Notes under the pieces: model-generated
Seen by the model: the letters and a program-made list of their open reading frames with translations, nothing else
Databases searched by the model: none
What the model was told of the DNA's origin: nothing
Part shown: positions 10,750-22,076 of the stretch, piece by piece
Layout of the letters: each line of letters opens with the position of its first letter
Position numbering within the stretch: the stretch's first letter is position 1
Translations under genes and position numbers: made by a program
Assembly: GCA_013423325.1 (NCBI GenBank)
Contig: BLJB01000157.1
Location: forward strand, 1-64,000
Length of the DNA: 64,000 nt
Origin: Usnea hakonensis
Lineage: Eukaryota > Ascomycota > Lecanoromycetes > Lecanorales > Parmeliaceae
Direction: 5' to 3'

Positions 10750-11702
10750 ATGGCTCGGCTAACAGTCCGATCCTGTCTCTACCCACTTTTGATATTCTAC
10801 TTCACACGAAACATCAGCGCTGCTTTGACAATCCTCCACTGCTACAGCGACACCGCCTGCAACAACCTCCTATACACCGTCCAAACAGATACCAACGCTA
10901 CTAGCGGCACATGCAGCGCTCCCGTCATTGGCGTCAATAGTGTCCGCCCCGAATACAATCCTGACTGCGCGGGTACGTACCTAGGAAGCCTTCATCAATC
11001 TAAACTTTCCCACCGCAAGTCGGAAGCTAACCCGGGCGTGCGAAATCAGTGACGGTATACGCTGACATCTCGAGTCCGTACTGCAGCAATGGTACCGTGG
11101 CGCAGCCTGGAGGGTGTACGAATTCAACCATCAAATCCTACACTGTGGACTGTGACCTCGTGAGCTCCTACACTGGTAGCAACACGACCATCTACCCAAG
11201 CTCAGGCGAGACCTCAAGGCCTCCTACTACACTGCCTACCACACTGCCTACCACACTTACCTCATCAATAGGATCCAACCCATTGACACCAACATCTTCT
11301 CCCTCCTCTTCCCTTGCAGCTTCTTTGCCATCTCAAAGCACAAGTGCGTCGTCCACGGCCGCTGTTCTTCCATCATCCTCACCATCTCAGGCTCCAAAGC
11401 AGGGCGACGGCAATGGTGGAAGCAGCCGCAGTGAAAAGATTGGGATTGGGATTGGGATTGGTGTAGGTCTTGGTACTCCTGCATGCTTGGTGTTGGTGAT
11501 ATATCTGTACAAAAACTGGGCGTCTCAATCAGGCTCTCCGAGTGGCAATATGTCCGCACACGAGCTCGCCCAGATCGATAGTCAGATGCATAACTCTGAG
11601 TCTCGGGGTCTTAGGAGTGGGAACATCCGCCAGTCCGACCAGTTCTTATCTGCAAATAGTTCATTTCCCTCCCTGCCGGCGGAACCCCAGCCAAGGCTCT
11701 AA
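10750..11702 (+). CDS. Secreted-type single-pass membrane protein with Ser/Thr-rich stalk
   Basis: Two exons, 10750-10972 and 11050-11702, with a 77-bp intron, encode 291 residues. Residues 1-26 form a signal peptide (LYPLLIFYFTRNISAAL). The extracellular part has paired cysteines (HCYSDTACNNLL, SGTCSAP, NPDCAVTVYAD, SPYCSNG, GGCTNS, VDCDL), followed by a Ser/Thr/Pro-rich, probably O-glycosylated stalk with repeated TTLPTTLP. A glycine-rich transmembrane helix follows (IGIGIGVGLGTPACLVLVIY). A cytosolic tail of about 50 residues ends the protein. This layout is shared by fungal cell-surface proteins, including WSC-like sensors, but I see no WSC domain and do not recognise the family. A surface sensor or cell-wall anchor is an inference from architecture only. 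Confidence 0.7.
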
Positions 11703-11870
11703 TGAAAAGTCTTGCATACAGGGCAGATTATGGTGCATGATCAGGAGCAAATCAGGTCAATAGAAGGACGCTATAAAGCTATATTCCAACTGGCGGCCTA
11801 TATTTTGCAGAGTACTCCGTAATGCTCGACAGTCTGAAAGCCAAGACCAATTTCCACAAGCCCAATGAAT

Positions 11871-13640
11871 CTATGATGACGTTCGAATGATACTCGCCCG
11901 CCATTGTCGGGCATGTTTTTCAATTTCGGTGTACTTATTGGGATCTTTCTCCTTCAGCTCCTCCAACATTCTGTCAATCCCCTCAATTGCATCAACTTTA
12001 GACTTCCTGGCCTCCACCGGCGACAAACTTATCCTGATTTTTAAAGAAGCCTTTCTCCCCTGGATAATATACCGCTCCACGTGAGTTCGAGGGCCGGTAT
12101 CCAGATCCTGCGAGAGGAGTCTCGAGTTCCATTCTTCAGCCTTGGTGATATGTGATATTTTTTCTTCATCAACAAACGATCCGTGGCAGCTCAATTCCTT
12201 CTCAGCAATCATCAAGCCCCAATACACGCGACGAAGGAAGTCGGAGCTGAGAGTTTCTGGTAGGTCCTGTACTTGTGTCAAGATTTTCCGCGCCTCCTCA
12301 AGGTCATTTCTCATGGTTTCTTGACCTCGTTTCTTGATAAGGGCCTCTGCACGATCGATCTTGTCACCTGCGGAAACTTCAGTCAACGAGAACAATGGTG
12401 CCAGTCTTCGAATCACATACCAACATCGGACCTGCTGGACTCCGGCGTCCCGTCTTGTCTCATGTGGACTTTGTAGTCAGATCTAGTATAAGTCAAATGT
12501 TTGGGCAGAGGCCTCTGCGCGGATGGACAGCTTACTATGAGGGTAAAATATCGGATTCCATGACGGAGTGTCGACTTTTGTCCACTCCTTCAAGATCACT
12601 TTCATGCAAGCAGCCGCTCTAGCTGCAGCGAATTGCTGCCATTCATCGCGCTTGTGGCTGTCCGCATAGTCGGAAACGCCTTTGATGACAAGGGTGGGGA
12701 TTGTATCCCAAACTCCGGCACCTTCCATCTCAAATGCAATAATTTTCTGTCCATCAGGCCTATTTCTGGCCACGATCTTGTCCCTGTGATGACCAGACTT
12801 CATGACCAGATCTCCGGACGCCACTGCGCCAAAGTGTATACGAAGGTCTGGGTCTCGAATCTGAGCGCCTTCCCGGGCCTTTTCCAATCGAGCTCGAGGG
12901 ACCACCTCGGAACACCCAAGGGTTTCGCAAGCTATTTTCAGTGCATCTTTACAAACTTCATCTTCAAGATTGTTACAATTGTTGCAGGTTTCGCAGCGGT
13001 CCTCGGTCCGGTGATGTTTGTGGCGGTGGAGTGGGCTGTAGAGCCTGTCTCTGTCTGCACCAAGATATTTCCAGCTCTCGGTGCTCTTGTAGGGCTCCAC
13101 CTCCAGTAAGTTTGACGCATGCCACGAAGTTCCTTGCTCCAATCTTTCATGATTGTGGATTGTTGTCATTCTGTGCAAGAATGACCGGATTTCGCGGGGT
13201 GCTTCTCGCAGGGTATCCTTCTCAATAAAGCTATCTGGCTGTTGAGTTCCGTGCCTGTATTCCATCACTCGAGTGCTTATTATGACGTCGCCCAGAAGGA
13301 CCTCCGTAATGCTGCCATTGTGCCCGTCGATCGTCGGAACTCCCCCACAAATACCTACGACCAAGCCGAGTCTGATCTTAGGGAAGCTGGATAGGAAGCT
13401 ACCAGCAGCCGACGCTGCGTTTGCTATACCCATACCGGGCAAGTATCCTAAGGCGACGTTGTGACTTCCTATCCTTCCCAACTCGTATTCATTCTGATCT
13501 CCTGGCATTTTGCCATAAGAGGATGAGTGCCAAAGGTCATCAAACATAGCCACAACGGCGTCCGACTCCAATTGTTTTGCGCACAGGATCGCGACATCGA
13601 ACTCATCCCGCGTTGAAGGCGGCGAGATAGTGGACGACAT
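11871..13640 (-). CDS. Nucleoside-phosphorylase (PNP_UDP) domain protein, NLR-effector type
   Basis: Probably two exons, 13640-12536 and about 12439-11871, giving about 557 residues. The donor is gtaagc; the acceptor (ccggag) is my least certain splice site. Residues about 14-350 resemble the purine/uridine phosphorylase domain that fungi use as the N-terminal sensor of NLR-like proteins: EFDVAILCAKQLESDAV, LGYLPGMGIANAASAAGSF, LVVGICGGVP, LGDVIISTRVMEYRHG, HFGAVASGDLVMKSG, IAFEMEGAGVWD and TLVIKGVSDYADSHK. In most homologs an NB-ARC or NACHT and then WD40/TPR/ankyrin repeats follow. Here a short helical segment ends the gene instead (KIDRAEALIKKRGQETM..., EKELSCHGSFVDEEKIS...). It could be a stand-alone phosphorylase or a shortened NLR. 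There are unusual cysteine/histidine residues in HRHKHHRTEDRCETCNNC. Confidence 0.75.
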
Positions 13641-16220
13641 TGTGATCCAATTTGCTCAGATTCATCAACTTCTTGTGCTCAGAGGGGTTTCAATGGTTTG
13701 AGAATTCCCTCGTCGAAGCATTTAACACTGCAGAAGCACCCCGCTGTCTGGAGCCAACGATGGCAAGGCCTTCAACCAACTCCGTAAAGATCGTGCGCGC
13801 ACTCTGAAGACTTTTCGAGGAATAAGATACTTGCTATGACTAAGACTTAGATGAGGTAGGTCTTGCAAAGCCGGGCCTAGACTCCAGAACCCTGTCCGAA
13901 TGAAGGAAACGAGAGCGAGAACAGAGGGGGAGATTGCCTTAGATATAGCAGCTATCTACCATGTGGAACACCCCAAATCGCGTGAGGACACACAGATGCT
14001 AATCATGGAGCCGCCTTGCTGATCTTGGGTCGAGAGTCGCCAGGCTATCGGAACCTCTCTTCAGCCTACCTCAGCTGCAGCCGTGGACATTCAGTAAATC
14101 GACCAATCCAAGTTTGCCACACCACAAAGAAGGCTGAATATGTGGGAATAGGATCGGAATTGGGAAGCAGAAGGCTGTATTTTGAATACCTTGATTTTAT
14201 TGGAGGCTTCCGCGACCTCGAGTATTTAACACATAGCTACTATAAATAAATACGGGAGCACTTGATTGTCGCACACCAGCCAAATTACCGTTAACGATCG
14301 ATCTAGCGTTAGCAACAGCAGTAAAGCTACCAGACCGCGTTCCATACCCAACCTAGTCTGGTCTGTCTTGATGCCTGATGTCAGACACTCCGCCTCCTAC
14401 ACTGACTGTCAAATATGCCTCATCAAACATTGCACCTTAAATGGAGTACTCCGCCTCCTTCATCTGCAAGAGAGATCCTATGAAGGTGACCAGCTTGTGC
14501 CACGTATGCATCGATGCACAGACAGGGCAGTTGTTGCTTGGAGAAAATGGATAACGAAGCTGATAATACAATCGTCATGCCGAATGAATTTTATGAGCTC
14601 CAATCTCAATGCATCTTGTCGAGGGTCGAATCTGCCGCCGTTTCAATTTTCTTGCCGGGTGTAGGGCAGCTTCGACTGATGGTGGGTGGGTCATATGCAA
14701 AGTTGCCTGAAGCTGCCCCGTTGCCTCGGCAGTGCAACGGGCTACGTCGCCGAGGGAGAAGGCTTCAAATCTGCCTTCTCAAATGAAAGCCTCCAAATCT
14801 GCCCCAACACTTGAGAAATTGGGACGTCCACTCGATAAGACTCGATAAGCTGCGTGGCCCTTGTGAAAGAGGGGAAAAAATCGGAATAGCTGTAACAGAC
14901 AGCTCCGCCTTGCTTCAAGACACCGCAATATCCTCGTGAAGCACCAGCCTTCGAGGTACATCGGTAGGATCGTCGGCCCGCGGTTTCAGTGAAGCGACTG
15001 CCTGATGTTGTTCGACCAATGGCGGTGTCACTCTAATGCACTCACCATGCGCAATGAGCGATCTTTGCATGATGCGTCCAGCTTACTAGACTGAACAGCA
15101 CCTTTTCCATGGCGCAATAGGCTAGGCCATGATTATCACTCGCAATCATTACCGCCAGAGAAAAATATCCCAGCATGAGCAATCTGATTCTGAATTATTT
15201 GGTTCGATGACGGATGAAGGGAGTAGCCTGATACCCCCCGCCTTTTCTAAAATAGGGCAACGTCACACGCGTCATTGAATTGGAGTCTACCAAAGTCGAG
15301 CCGAGTCGAGTCATGCTAAGATGGCTCGCACTGATGCGTTGTCCAACTCCCATGTCGAACAAGTACTCCCAATCAAGCGACATCGCCTGCTGCCGCCTTG
15401 TTGTGTCTTTTTGTAGACTCGTTTTCAGTCTAGTCATGCGGGGTACGATTACTCGAAGGAAAGTTTTGGAGACTATCTATATTGTATGTTGCTGATAGGA
15501 GAAAAGTACCCGAGGCAGGCAAGTGCTCTCTCGGTTCGAAGAGCTTGGCGCGGGCGCGCCGCGCCCGCAGGAGATAGAACTATCATTAGGGCACAGAATT
15601 ACTCTAATTGACTGAGTGATTGATTCATACTGTCAGCCTTCGGGCCACCCCACAGGCTTCACAAGCGCTCGATCCCAGCAGGAGTCATCGTTCCTGGGAA
15701 ACCCAGTACTCGTGGATAAATCATTACGCTATCTAAAGAAAGCCCTCGCCTGGGTTCCCAGACTCTATAACGATGTACTCAAACTTCAGAGGCTCCCCGT
15801 GCGCGGGAAAGATGGCATGTATTCGTTGAGTCCCAGACAAGTAAGACCGCCTCCACTGCCTTCTATGCAGCCATTACGTTGAGATTGCAATAGAATGACA
15901 TGCAATGAATTCCTGCAATCATGAGTGTTCATAGGGTTCTTCGCTTAGTCCGGTGCCCCAGAGAATTTGTTGACTATGCTTGCTAGGGCCACCCAACCCT
16001 CATGCATGCCGGAGTTGCTGTGTAAGGCGTTCATTTGTTTCCTGCTGCGGCAGCTACCGTCTCCCGCCTTTGATTTATGATGTTTCCCGTTATAACGAAA
16101 TGAAATCCAAGGTCCTTCGAAGCTGCCTTAGTTTGATACTATCGAGGTGAGCAAGCTTACGGGAACCGAGTGTCGACCGAGCGTCCTCGCCAAGACCGCC
16201 CAACGAACCACAGTAGAGTA
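13641..16220. other. 2.6-kb gene-poor interval
   Basis: No frame longer than about 130 codons and none with recognisable motifs. It contains a perfect GC-only palindrome at 15550-15568. The left end should hold the promoter of the phosphorylase-domain gene. The interval could be old transposon-derived DNA, but I found no terminal repeats or transposase motifs. Confidence 0.4.
15550..15568. repeat. Perfect GC-only inverted repeat (9-bp arms)
   Basis: GCGGGCGCG, one C, then CGCGCCCGC form a perfect hairpin-capable palindrome. It stands out against the mixed-composition surroundings. No gene end is close enough to call it a terminator. Confidence 0.7.
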
Positions 16221-17646
16221 TCATGTTGGCTCCGTGGCGTTGACCGCTACACGCGACCGCCATCGTTGCCATCCAAGCCACAAGGCGACCGTGACGAGGG
16301 TCAGTGGGACTGCGATGACTAGATAAATCCAGATATATGGTGAGACGGCGCCGGAGGGTTGGCCATTGGCATCGGTAGGTGTGAAGTTGAAGAAAGACAT
16401 GCTAAAGACTGTCTGTTAGATGGTTAGCGACATGGAGTTCTCTCACGTCCGAGGACCATCTAAGGATTTGAAAGGGTAGAGGCTTCTACCAGAAAGAAAT
16501 CTTTTCAATACAAGGAGAAAAGCCTTGTGTAGGAGTTACTTACAGACACAAGAGTTGAAGGTAGAAAGACAAGGGTCAGGAGGGCGATGGCTCGCATGTC
16601 AAAACTATCGTTGCGGGCTGCCTGACTGATGAGAAGGGTGTTGTGACTGTCATGTTGGGCAAGAGTATTGAATGCCTAACCCAAACTTAGCGAGAGACCG
16701 TTGATATCGGCTTTCGAGGGTTCCTCTTACAAGAGTTATTTCATTGCGAAGTCTCGCTTCATTGGCTTGCGAGCGTGCTTTCAAGCTGCGCAATACCTGC
16801 AGTCGGAACTGCAAGGCTTGATAAATCTTAGTATGGATGACCTCGTGGAGCTTGTCCTTTGAGGAATTCGGTTTGTACAGTAAAGCGTGTTGTTGACACA
16901 TAGCCAAGAGGCACTCTACTGCAATATCTAAAGTCTCGATTGAGTGAATACTGTGCCGGGCAGTTTCATGGAGCATGGGATAGTCGGCGGTCGGGTGTGA
17001 CTCGAGCGATCTGTTGTATGATGAGACCATTGGATCTTTGAAGAACAAAGAGGCGGTACCTTGAAGTTTCAACTTTCCGGACAACATTACGAATTCTCCA
17101 AACCGAGTCGTCGTACAGCTTGATTGCCTCATCTACAATTAACAAGTGGAAGGCATACGCATCAGTTGCAATATCGTCCTTTGAAAGGAATTCCAAAGCG
17201 TCGATTATGCGTTTCTGTGAAGAAGCTGGTACATTGAAGCAAACGACTGATCTGATTCCTGAACTCAACCATCTGCTGAAGAAGCCCATCTCATGCCAGA
17301 TATATTTGGGATCAGAGGCGTAGCTTGAGTGCCCAGCCAACTGCTTGATGAAAAACCGGAACCATGTTACTAGCCATACGGGTCAGTCTTTGAAGCAGTA
17401 TCCATAGTGACCTCAATCGGAGCGCCATCGCCATTCCGACCTGGCTCAGATATACCTACTATGGCCTCTCAGTTCTGCTCTAGCATCATACAAATTCTCA
17501 CATCCAAAGCATCCATTCAATCCTGAAGAAGTGGAGGTCCAAAAACATTCAGGGATTTGGTATCGCTCCGACAGCCTTTGGCGATGCCAAGATGGCTCTT
17601 TGAGGGTGTGCGAGGATAAGAAACTGACGACTGTCAGAGTTGCCAC
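16221..17646 (-). CDS. CorA-like membrane protein (fungal, MSFFNF type); 5' end unresolved
   Basis: I can splice about 367 C-terminal codons: 17646-17460 (5' limit uncertain), 17369-17060, 17010-16731, 16675-16544 and 16412-16221; introns are 90, 49, 55 and 131 bp. The frame is kept across every junction. The protein has the order seen in fungal CorA-like Mg2+ transporter-family proteins: ITWFRFFIKQ, then LLIVDEAIKLYDDSVWRIRN, HETARHSIHSIETLDIAVEC, FRLQVLRSLKARSQANEARL, AQHDSHNTLLISQAARNDSF, DMRAIALLTLVFLPSTLVST (first membrane helix), VFSMSFFNF and a second helix IWIYLVIAVPLTLVTVALWL. The canonical CorA pore motif GMN is replaced by MSFFNF, as in this fungal group, so ion transport is not assured. 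The start may lie in an exon at 17912-17730 (MNTTSSDVMESIPILC...), but I could not find a convincing splice. Confidence 0.75.
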
Positions 17647-17912
17647 ACAAACTATAGCGATCTAATATGAGGTGAGCTTACATCCAATGCGAACGGGTCA
17701 TCTCTTGTTCCTATGGACATCTCAGTCTTTTATTTCCAGATATGTTGTCTTTGAACGGAGTTATAAACATTGAGAAAGGTCGCTGGACTTCGACGACACC
17801 TCTGCCAACGCCCATTTAATTCAACAGTGGTGACTTCGTCATCTTGTTTCTGAAAAGTAGGCCCACAGAGAATAGGAATTGACTCCATAACGTCACTAGA
17901 CGTGGTGTTCAT

Positions 17913-18763
17913 CTGTGTCGCTGTCTAGGTCATGAGTGTATATTTCTGACAGTAATTGAGAAGCAGAAGGCTGTCGCCTTTATATTGCGAATCTTGACAT
18001 CTAGGAAGGCGCCGTCTATGGTTGATAGCCTGATGGGCAAAAGGCTGTCTAGCTGCAGTACTATGCTCACGACGCCCTATTTCATAGGAACATGAGGGTC
18101 TGCTGAGTAAGCCCCTCCGCGTCATCAAAATGCATAACTGCCGGGCACGGCTGAAGACTACACAGCCACCAAGAATATGCCTCATGGTCGCATCTGGGGT
18201 TGACTGCCTTCCGTTGCGAGAGCTTCACCGGTCTCTTTGGCAGCCCCGCTCAAAGGCAGCCAATCGGGCAGCCTGACCTGCTAGACACTGCTCTAGCCCG
18301 TCGGGCCCCGCATACATCAAATCACCAGCTACAAGTTTCCTAAACCATCCGAAAATCGATCACCGACGTGGCCGCCTCTCTCATGCAATTCATTTTTGAA
18401 ACAAAAAATTTGAATTCTACGATCAGATCTTTACTGCACTGCCGACCATGAGACCTGCTCCTGTGGTGTCTGACACTTTACCGAGACCTTCAAATTCCTT
18501 CCGACAATTCTGCGAGACCACAGGCTCCGATATTAAACCTCATAGCAAGGCGGAGAAAGCTAGAAGATATTCTACACTTCACTACTTGGACAGTAGAAGC
18601 CAACACAACTGGCGTGGAATTTCTGATACCTGTATAAGTGACTTGGTCCTTGACCTGGAAAACCATGTCGAGACATCAGCGCTTTGCAATTTCCGCCCTA
18701 CCAAAGATCGCCTTACATTGCTTCGTGCCAGACCTTCATCACCATTGGTCCTGACCATACAAT
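17913..18763. other. Intergenic region
   Basis: About 850 bp. Open frames at 17925-18185 (minus) and 18448-18885 (plus) show no domain. The part next to 18764 may once have coded for the missing C-terminal half of the P450 relic, but I could not find its I-helix, ExxR or heme-binding motifs there. Confidence 0.4.
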
Positions 18764-19468
18764 TTACTCGCACAAGCTTCTCCAGCATGACGATGGATGG
18801 AGCAAGACCAACGCTTTCTCGATGTCATGCTTGTCTGACTGTGCTGGCGTTTTCTTGCCCTCGGATGGAATCCATAGACTGTTGATCCTTTCAGCGATGG
18901 TCGATATACTCTCATCGTCCATTTCGAGCCGTTCAAGATCTTCTTCTTTATACAACACGTGGAAAATGACATCGAGACACACTGAGCGAACCAACGAATC
19001 TAGGGTGACAAACGTCATTTGCTCAACAGCAGTCACATCTGATGGGAAGACAGCCTGGCGATTGAACTTTGTCGCGATGAAGATTTTTGCGTAGGTCGCA
19101 ACCTTTTGCCACTGCATAACCTGAGCATCAGCGTCGTATTCTGTCCTTCTCTAAAGGGTACCCACCTCATCCTCTGTCATATTTATGCTCTTTCCGGCCT
19201 CCTTGTTGAATTCCTGGTACCAATCATCTCTGCTTGTAGTGAAAGCATTGTCGATATCATATGCTCGAACAAGACGTTCATTAGTGGCCCTTGCTTCGAG
19301 CGGAATGTGGAGATTCTTGGACTCTGCATTGGCAAGTATTTGCTTGCAGTCACTCGGGTCAGATTTTGTCACTGGTTCTGTCACTGGTTCCGCACTTCTT
19401 CCATGGACTCGATACCAAAGGAAAGCCAGAAGCCCTATGATGATAGTAAAGAGCACCCGGTTATCCAT
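18764..19468 (-). pseudogene. Truncated cytochrome P450-like gene (N-terminal half)
   Basis: The protein starts MDNRVLFTIIIGLLAFLWYR, an ER membrane anchor, and continues through a 45-bp intron (gtgggt...gctcag). The joined frame reads DEVMQWQKVATYAKIFIATK, then FVTLDSLVRSVCLDVIFHVL, then ISTIAERINSLWIPSEG. This is the pattern of the N-terminal half of a fungal P450 family. It then runs to HPSSCWRSLCE and stops at 18764. The ExxR, PERF and Cys heme-ligand regions are absent, and the following DNA does not encode them in any frame I could read. A truncated pseudogene is most likely. A short membrane protein of another family cannot be excluded, because the P450 identification here rests on the N-terminal pattern alone. 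Confidence 0.5.
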
Positions 19469-20834
19469 ACTGGAAGCTAGGAAAAAACTAGGATTGCGTG
19501 CTTCAAGTGGGTTATGAGATGGTACCTAGAAAATAGGCCGGCAAAGTGAAGGATTTTGGTGGGGATGTTTCTGTGATCTTGCAACATACACGGGGCATGT
19601 CCGGATTATATGCCACAAGTATGCGGGCTAGAAGATTCCAGTGCTTGATGTCGTGGGCTCAAACGTATCCAAGACATGCTGGCTTTGTTCCTGCGCATAT
19701 GCCGTTCTAGATTTTGGATAGATGCCTGTCTGGAACATGGTTTGCTGTCTTGCAGAAGATTAATGCTGGAGGTCAAAGGGACGTACATTCATGCGCTGAC
19801 CTAGTCAGAGACCAATGTCAAACTGTTGGCTTGTTGTCTTACAGCCAGGTCATCACTGGAAGCTACTAGATTATACGCCTCAAACCACATTGCTGGCTTT
19901 ATTTCCTACAAGCAGACCCAGGTAAGGATCATTATGGACAACAAGGCATCGCTATGAAGCACAGGAACTGATGCCTTGCTGAAAATAAGTCCTCAAAGCT
20001 TGTTACACATCTCATCTTCTTCAAAACCCGGGCTTTGTCCGATACCCACCTGTCACAGTGGTGCATGTCAAGAAGTGGTCAGCATAACCTTCTAGGTCGT
20101 CTAGGAAGAGCTGGCACATTGCTCCAGACTTTATCAGAGTCGGGTGCTGCAATCTTCTACCATAGACGCAGATTTTTCTGGCAGGAACAAAGGTTTGCAA
20201 TGGAGCATGAAGATGGATTTAAAAATCGAAATCTGATACTAGTACAAGCTTTCTCAATCTTCATCTTGCAAGCTACGCACCAGTCACCGAGTTGACATAT
20301 CAGCGCCTATGCTACGCTTTCCATTGAAGTCTCCGACGGCGGCAAAGTTTGGGCTGTTTCGTTTCGAATGGTAAGCATGCTCGTGCGTATCCGTCAAGTT
20401 GTGAGCTTAGCCATAACTAGAAATGGAGCGGATTTGGTGGGGTTGGATGATACGGACAATGGAATTGACGATGCATTCGGGAGTTGCTGGGGTTGACTTC
20501 GTTGCATTGAATCACTCAAACAAACGGTGTTATCACCAAGAGACTTCGAGACATCTCCCTGGAAGATGAGCCGGTCAGCGGTCACACGGGGGGGAGCTCT
20601 CAATCAGTCAGGCACATGCGCCATGTTGCATTGAGGAGAAAGGATCGAGTGAACTCTGGGGCCTCCAGTGCCAGTGGCACAGCTGGACTCTAAGGGCCGC
20701 GCGCTTAGAAGATCTAGTGAGTGCGCTAGATTGAAGTCAATTCAGACAGCTACAGATGAAAGAATAAAAGAAGTGTAAAGTATATTTGCATAAGTAGATA
20801 GATACTCCAGTACTTGGTCTCCCGAGCGTGCATC
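19469..20834. other. Intergenic region
   Basis: About 1.4 kb without a supported gene. Short frames at 20035-20295 and 20394-20603 show no features. The right end carries the promoter of the repeat protein. Confidence 0.4.
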
Positions 20835-21815
20835 ATGGGCAAAAAGGAAACACTCCCACCACCAGAGCCGAAGAACAAGCTGTTCTTCTCTTTCGGCCCC
20901 GATGAAGCTTCCTTCTTCTCATCGCCATTATATCGGCGCTGGTCCGAAAACTCACCCGAAGAATTCAAGAAGCTTCTCCCAGACGCGGACCCAAACAAAC
21001 CCGAACCAGAGACCCCACCTCTCGAAGGAAACAAATTCTTCAGCAGCATGAAGCGAGCCATATCGCACAAGAAAGACGAACCCGTTGAGCCACAGCCCTA
21101 TCACATGTCGTACGGTGACAACGGATCCTGGTTCCTAATCTGGGACAACGGAGAACACGACGAGAATCTCCGCGGCGCATACCCCACCCTCCTAAAATGG
21201 ATGCACGAGAACCAAACCTCCCTCACCGACGGCTCCCTCAACGTATCCCTCGGCCCCGACGGCGCCTTCTTCGCCTGGTGCACCAACGGTTGCCGCTGGG
21301 ACAACGTCCCCACGGCCTTCACCGCCGAAATCCAAAACATGCTCTGCCACGACGGCTGGAAGCGCCGCCCGCGCCGCGTGCAATTCGGCGTCAACGGCAG
21401 CTACGTCATCGTCTGCGACGACGGCACCTGGTACCCGCACGGGCTCGAATCCAACTACGAAGGCCTCACCGAACTCCTCACCTCAGGCGGCAAATTGAAA
21501 ACCCTCTCCCTCAACGCCTACGGCGCGGACAACTATTTCCTCGTTTCGGAATCCGGCAACGTGCATTGGAAGGTGCCGCAGAGCTGGGACGGATTGGTGG
21601 AGGATGTGTCGAATACGTATATGACGGGCCATCGGGTCAGGACGGGGAGCGTGCCGATGGATAAGGATTTGACGTATTCGAAGGAGTCGAAGCGGGGGGG
21701 GAAGGGGAAGGCGGATCCGGGGACCATGACGAAGTGGTTGTCCGGGGCGAATACGGCGCTGCAGGTGGGGCAGTTGGTTGTTTCGGCGGATCCGTCGCAG
21801 TGTCAGCATCAGTGA
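20835..21815 (+). CDS. Uncharacterised protein with five beta-type repeats, possible beta-propeller
   Basis: Intronless, 326 residues from the ATG at 20835 (MGKKETLPPPEP); an in-frame ATG at 20814 is also possible. I recognise no named family, but the protein is built of about five units of 45-70 residues. Each has a strand, a small-residue turn and aromatic residues, then a helix-like end with Leu-Leu. The units start at LFFSFGPDEASFFSSPLYRR, HMSYGDNGSWFLIWDNGEHD, NVSLGPDGAFFAWCTNGCRW, RVQFGVNGSYVIVCDDGTWY and TLSLNAYGADNYFLVSESGN. Their ends are EEFKKLL, PTLLKWM, AEIQNML, GLTELL and GLVEDV. The GxxGS(W/F/Y) turn suggests propeller blades. A basic segment (KESKRGGKGKA) is near the C-terminus. 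No signal peptide or membrane helix. Function unknown. Confidence 0.75.
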   Translation: MGKKETLPPPEPKNKLFFSFGPDEASFFSSPLYRRWSENSPEEFKKLLPDADPNKPEPETPPLEGNKFFSSMKRAISHKKDEPVEPQPYHMSYGDNGSWFLIWDNGEHDENLRGAYPTLLKWMHENQTSLTDGSLNVSLGPDGAFFAWCTNGCRWDNVPTAFTAEIQNMLCHDGWKRRPRRVQFGVNGSYVIVCDDGTWYPHGLESNYEGLTELLTSGGKLKTLSLNAYGADNYFLVSESGNVHWKVPQSWDGLVEDVSNTYMTGHRVRTGSVPMDKDLTYSKESKRGGKGKADPGTMTKWLSGANTALQVGQLVVSADPSQCQHQ

Positions 21816-22076
21816 GGGGAGGTTTTGCTCTTGGAGGGCGCTGGGAAGGGAATTTTTTGGTGTCGCTGCTGGATATGCGTTTGTTGTTTATGTGTGACGT
21901 TGTGTATGAAGTGATTTTGTTTGGGGGTTGTACAAAGCACAGATTTTAAGATCCATCAATAAGAACCACCGAATCGCCGCCGCTTTAGCGCACAATGTCA
22001 AAAACAAATATCGTCAATAATGGCATGGACCTTTTTTTCATCCAAGATCAAATTCTATATCTCAATGAATCACCCA

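Noticed and set aside
13641..16220. Possible transposon in the gene-poor interval
   Set aside because: No terminal repeats, transposase or reverse transcriptase motifs could be read.
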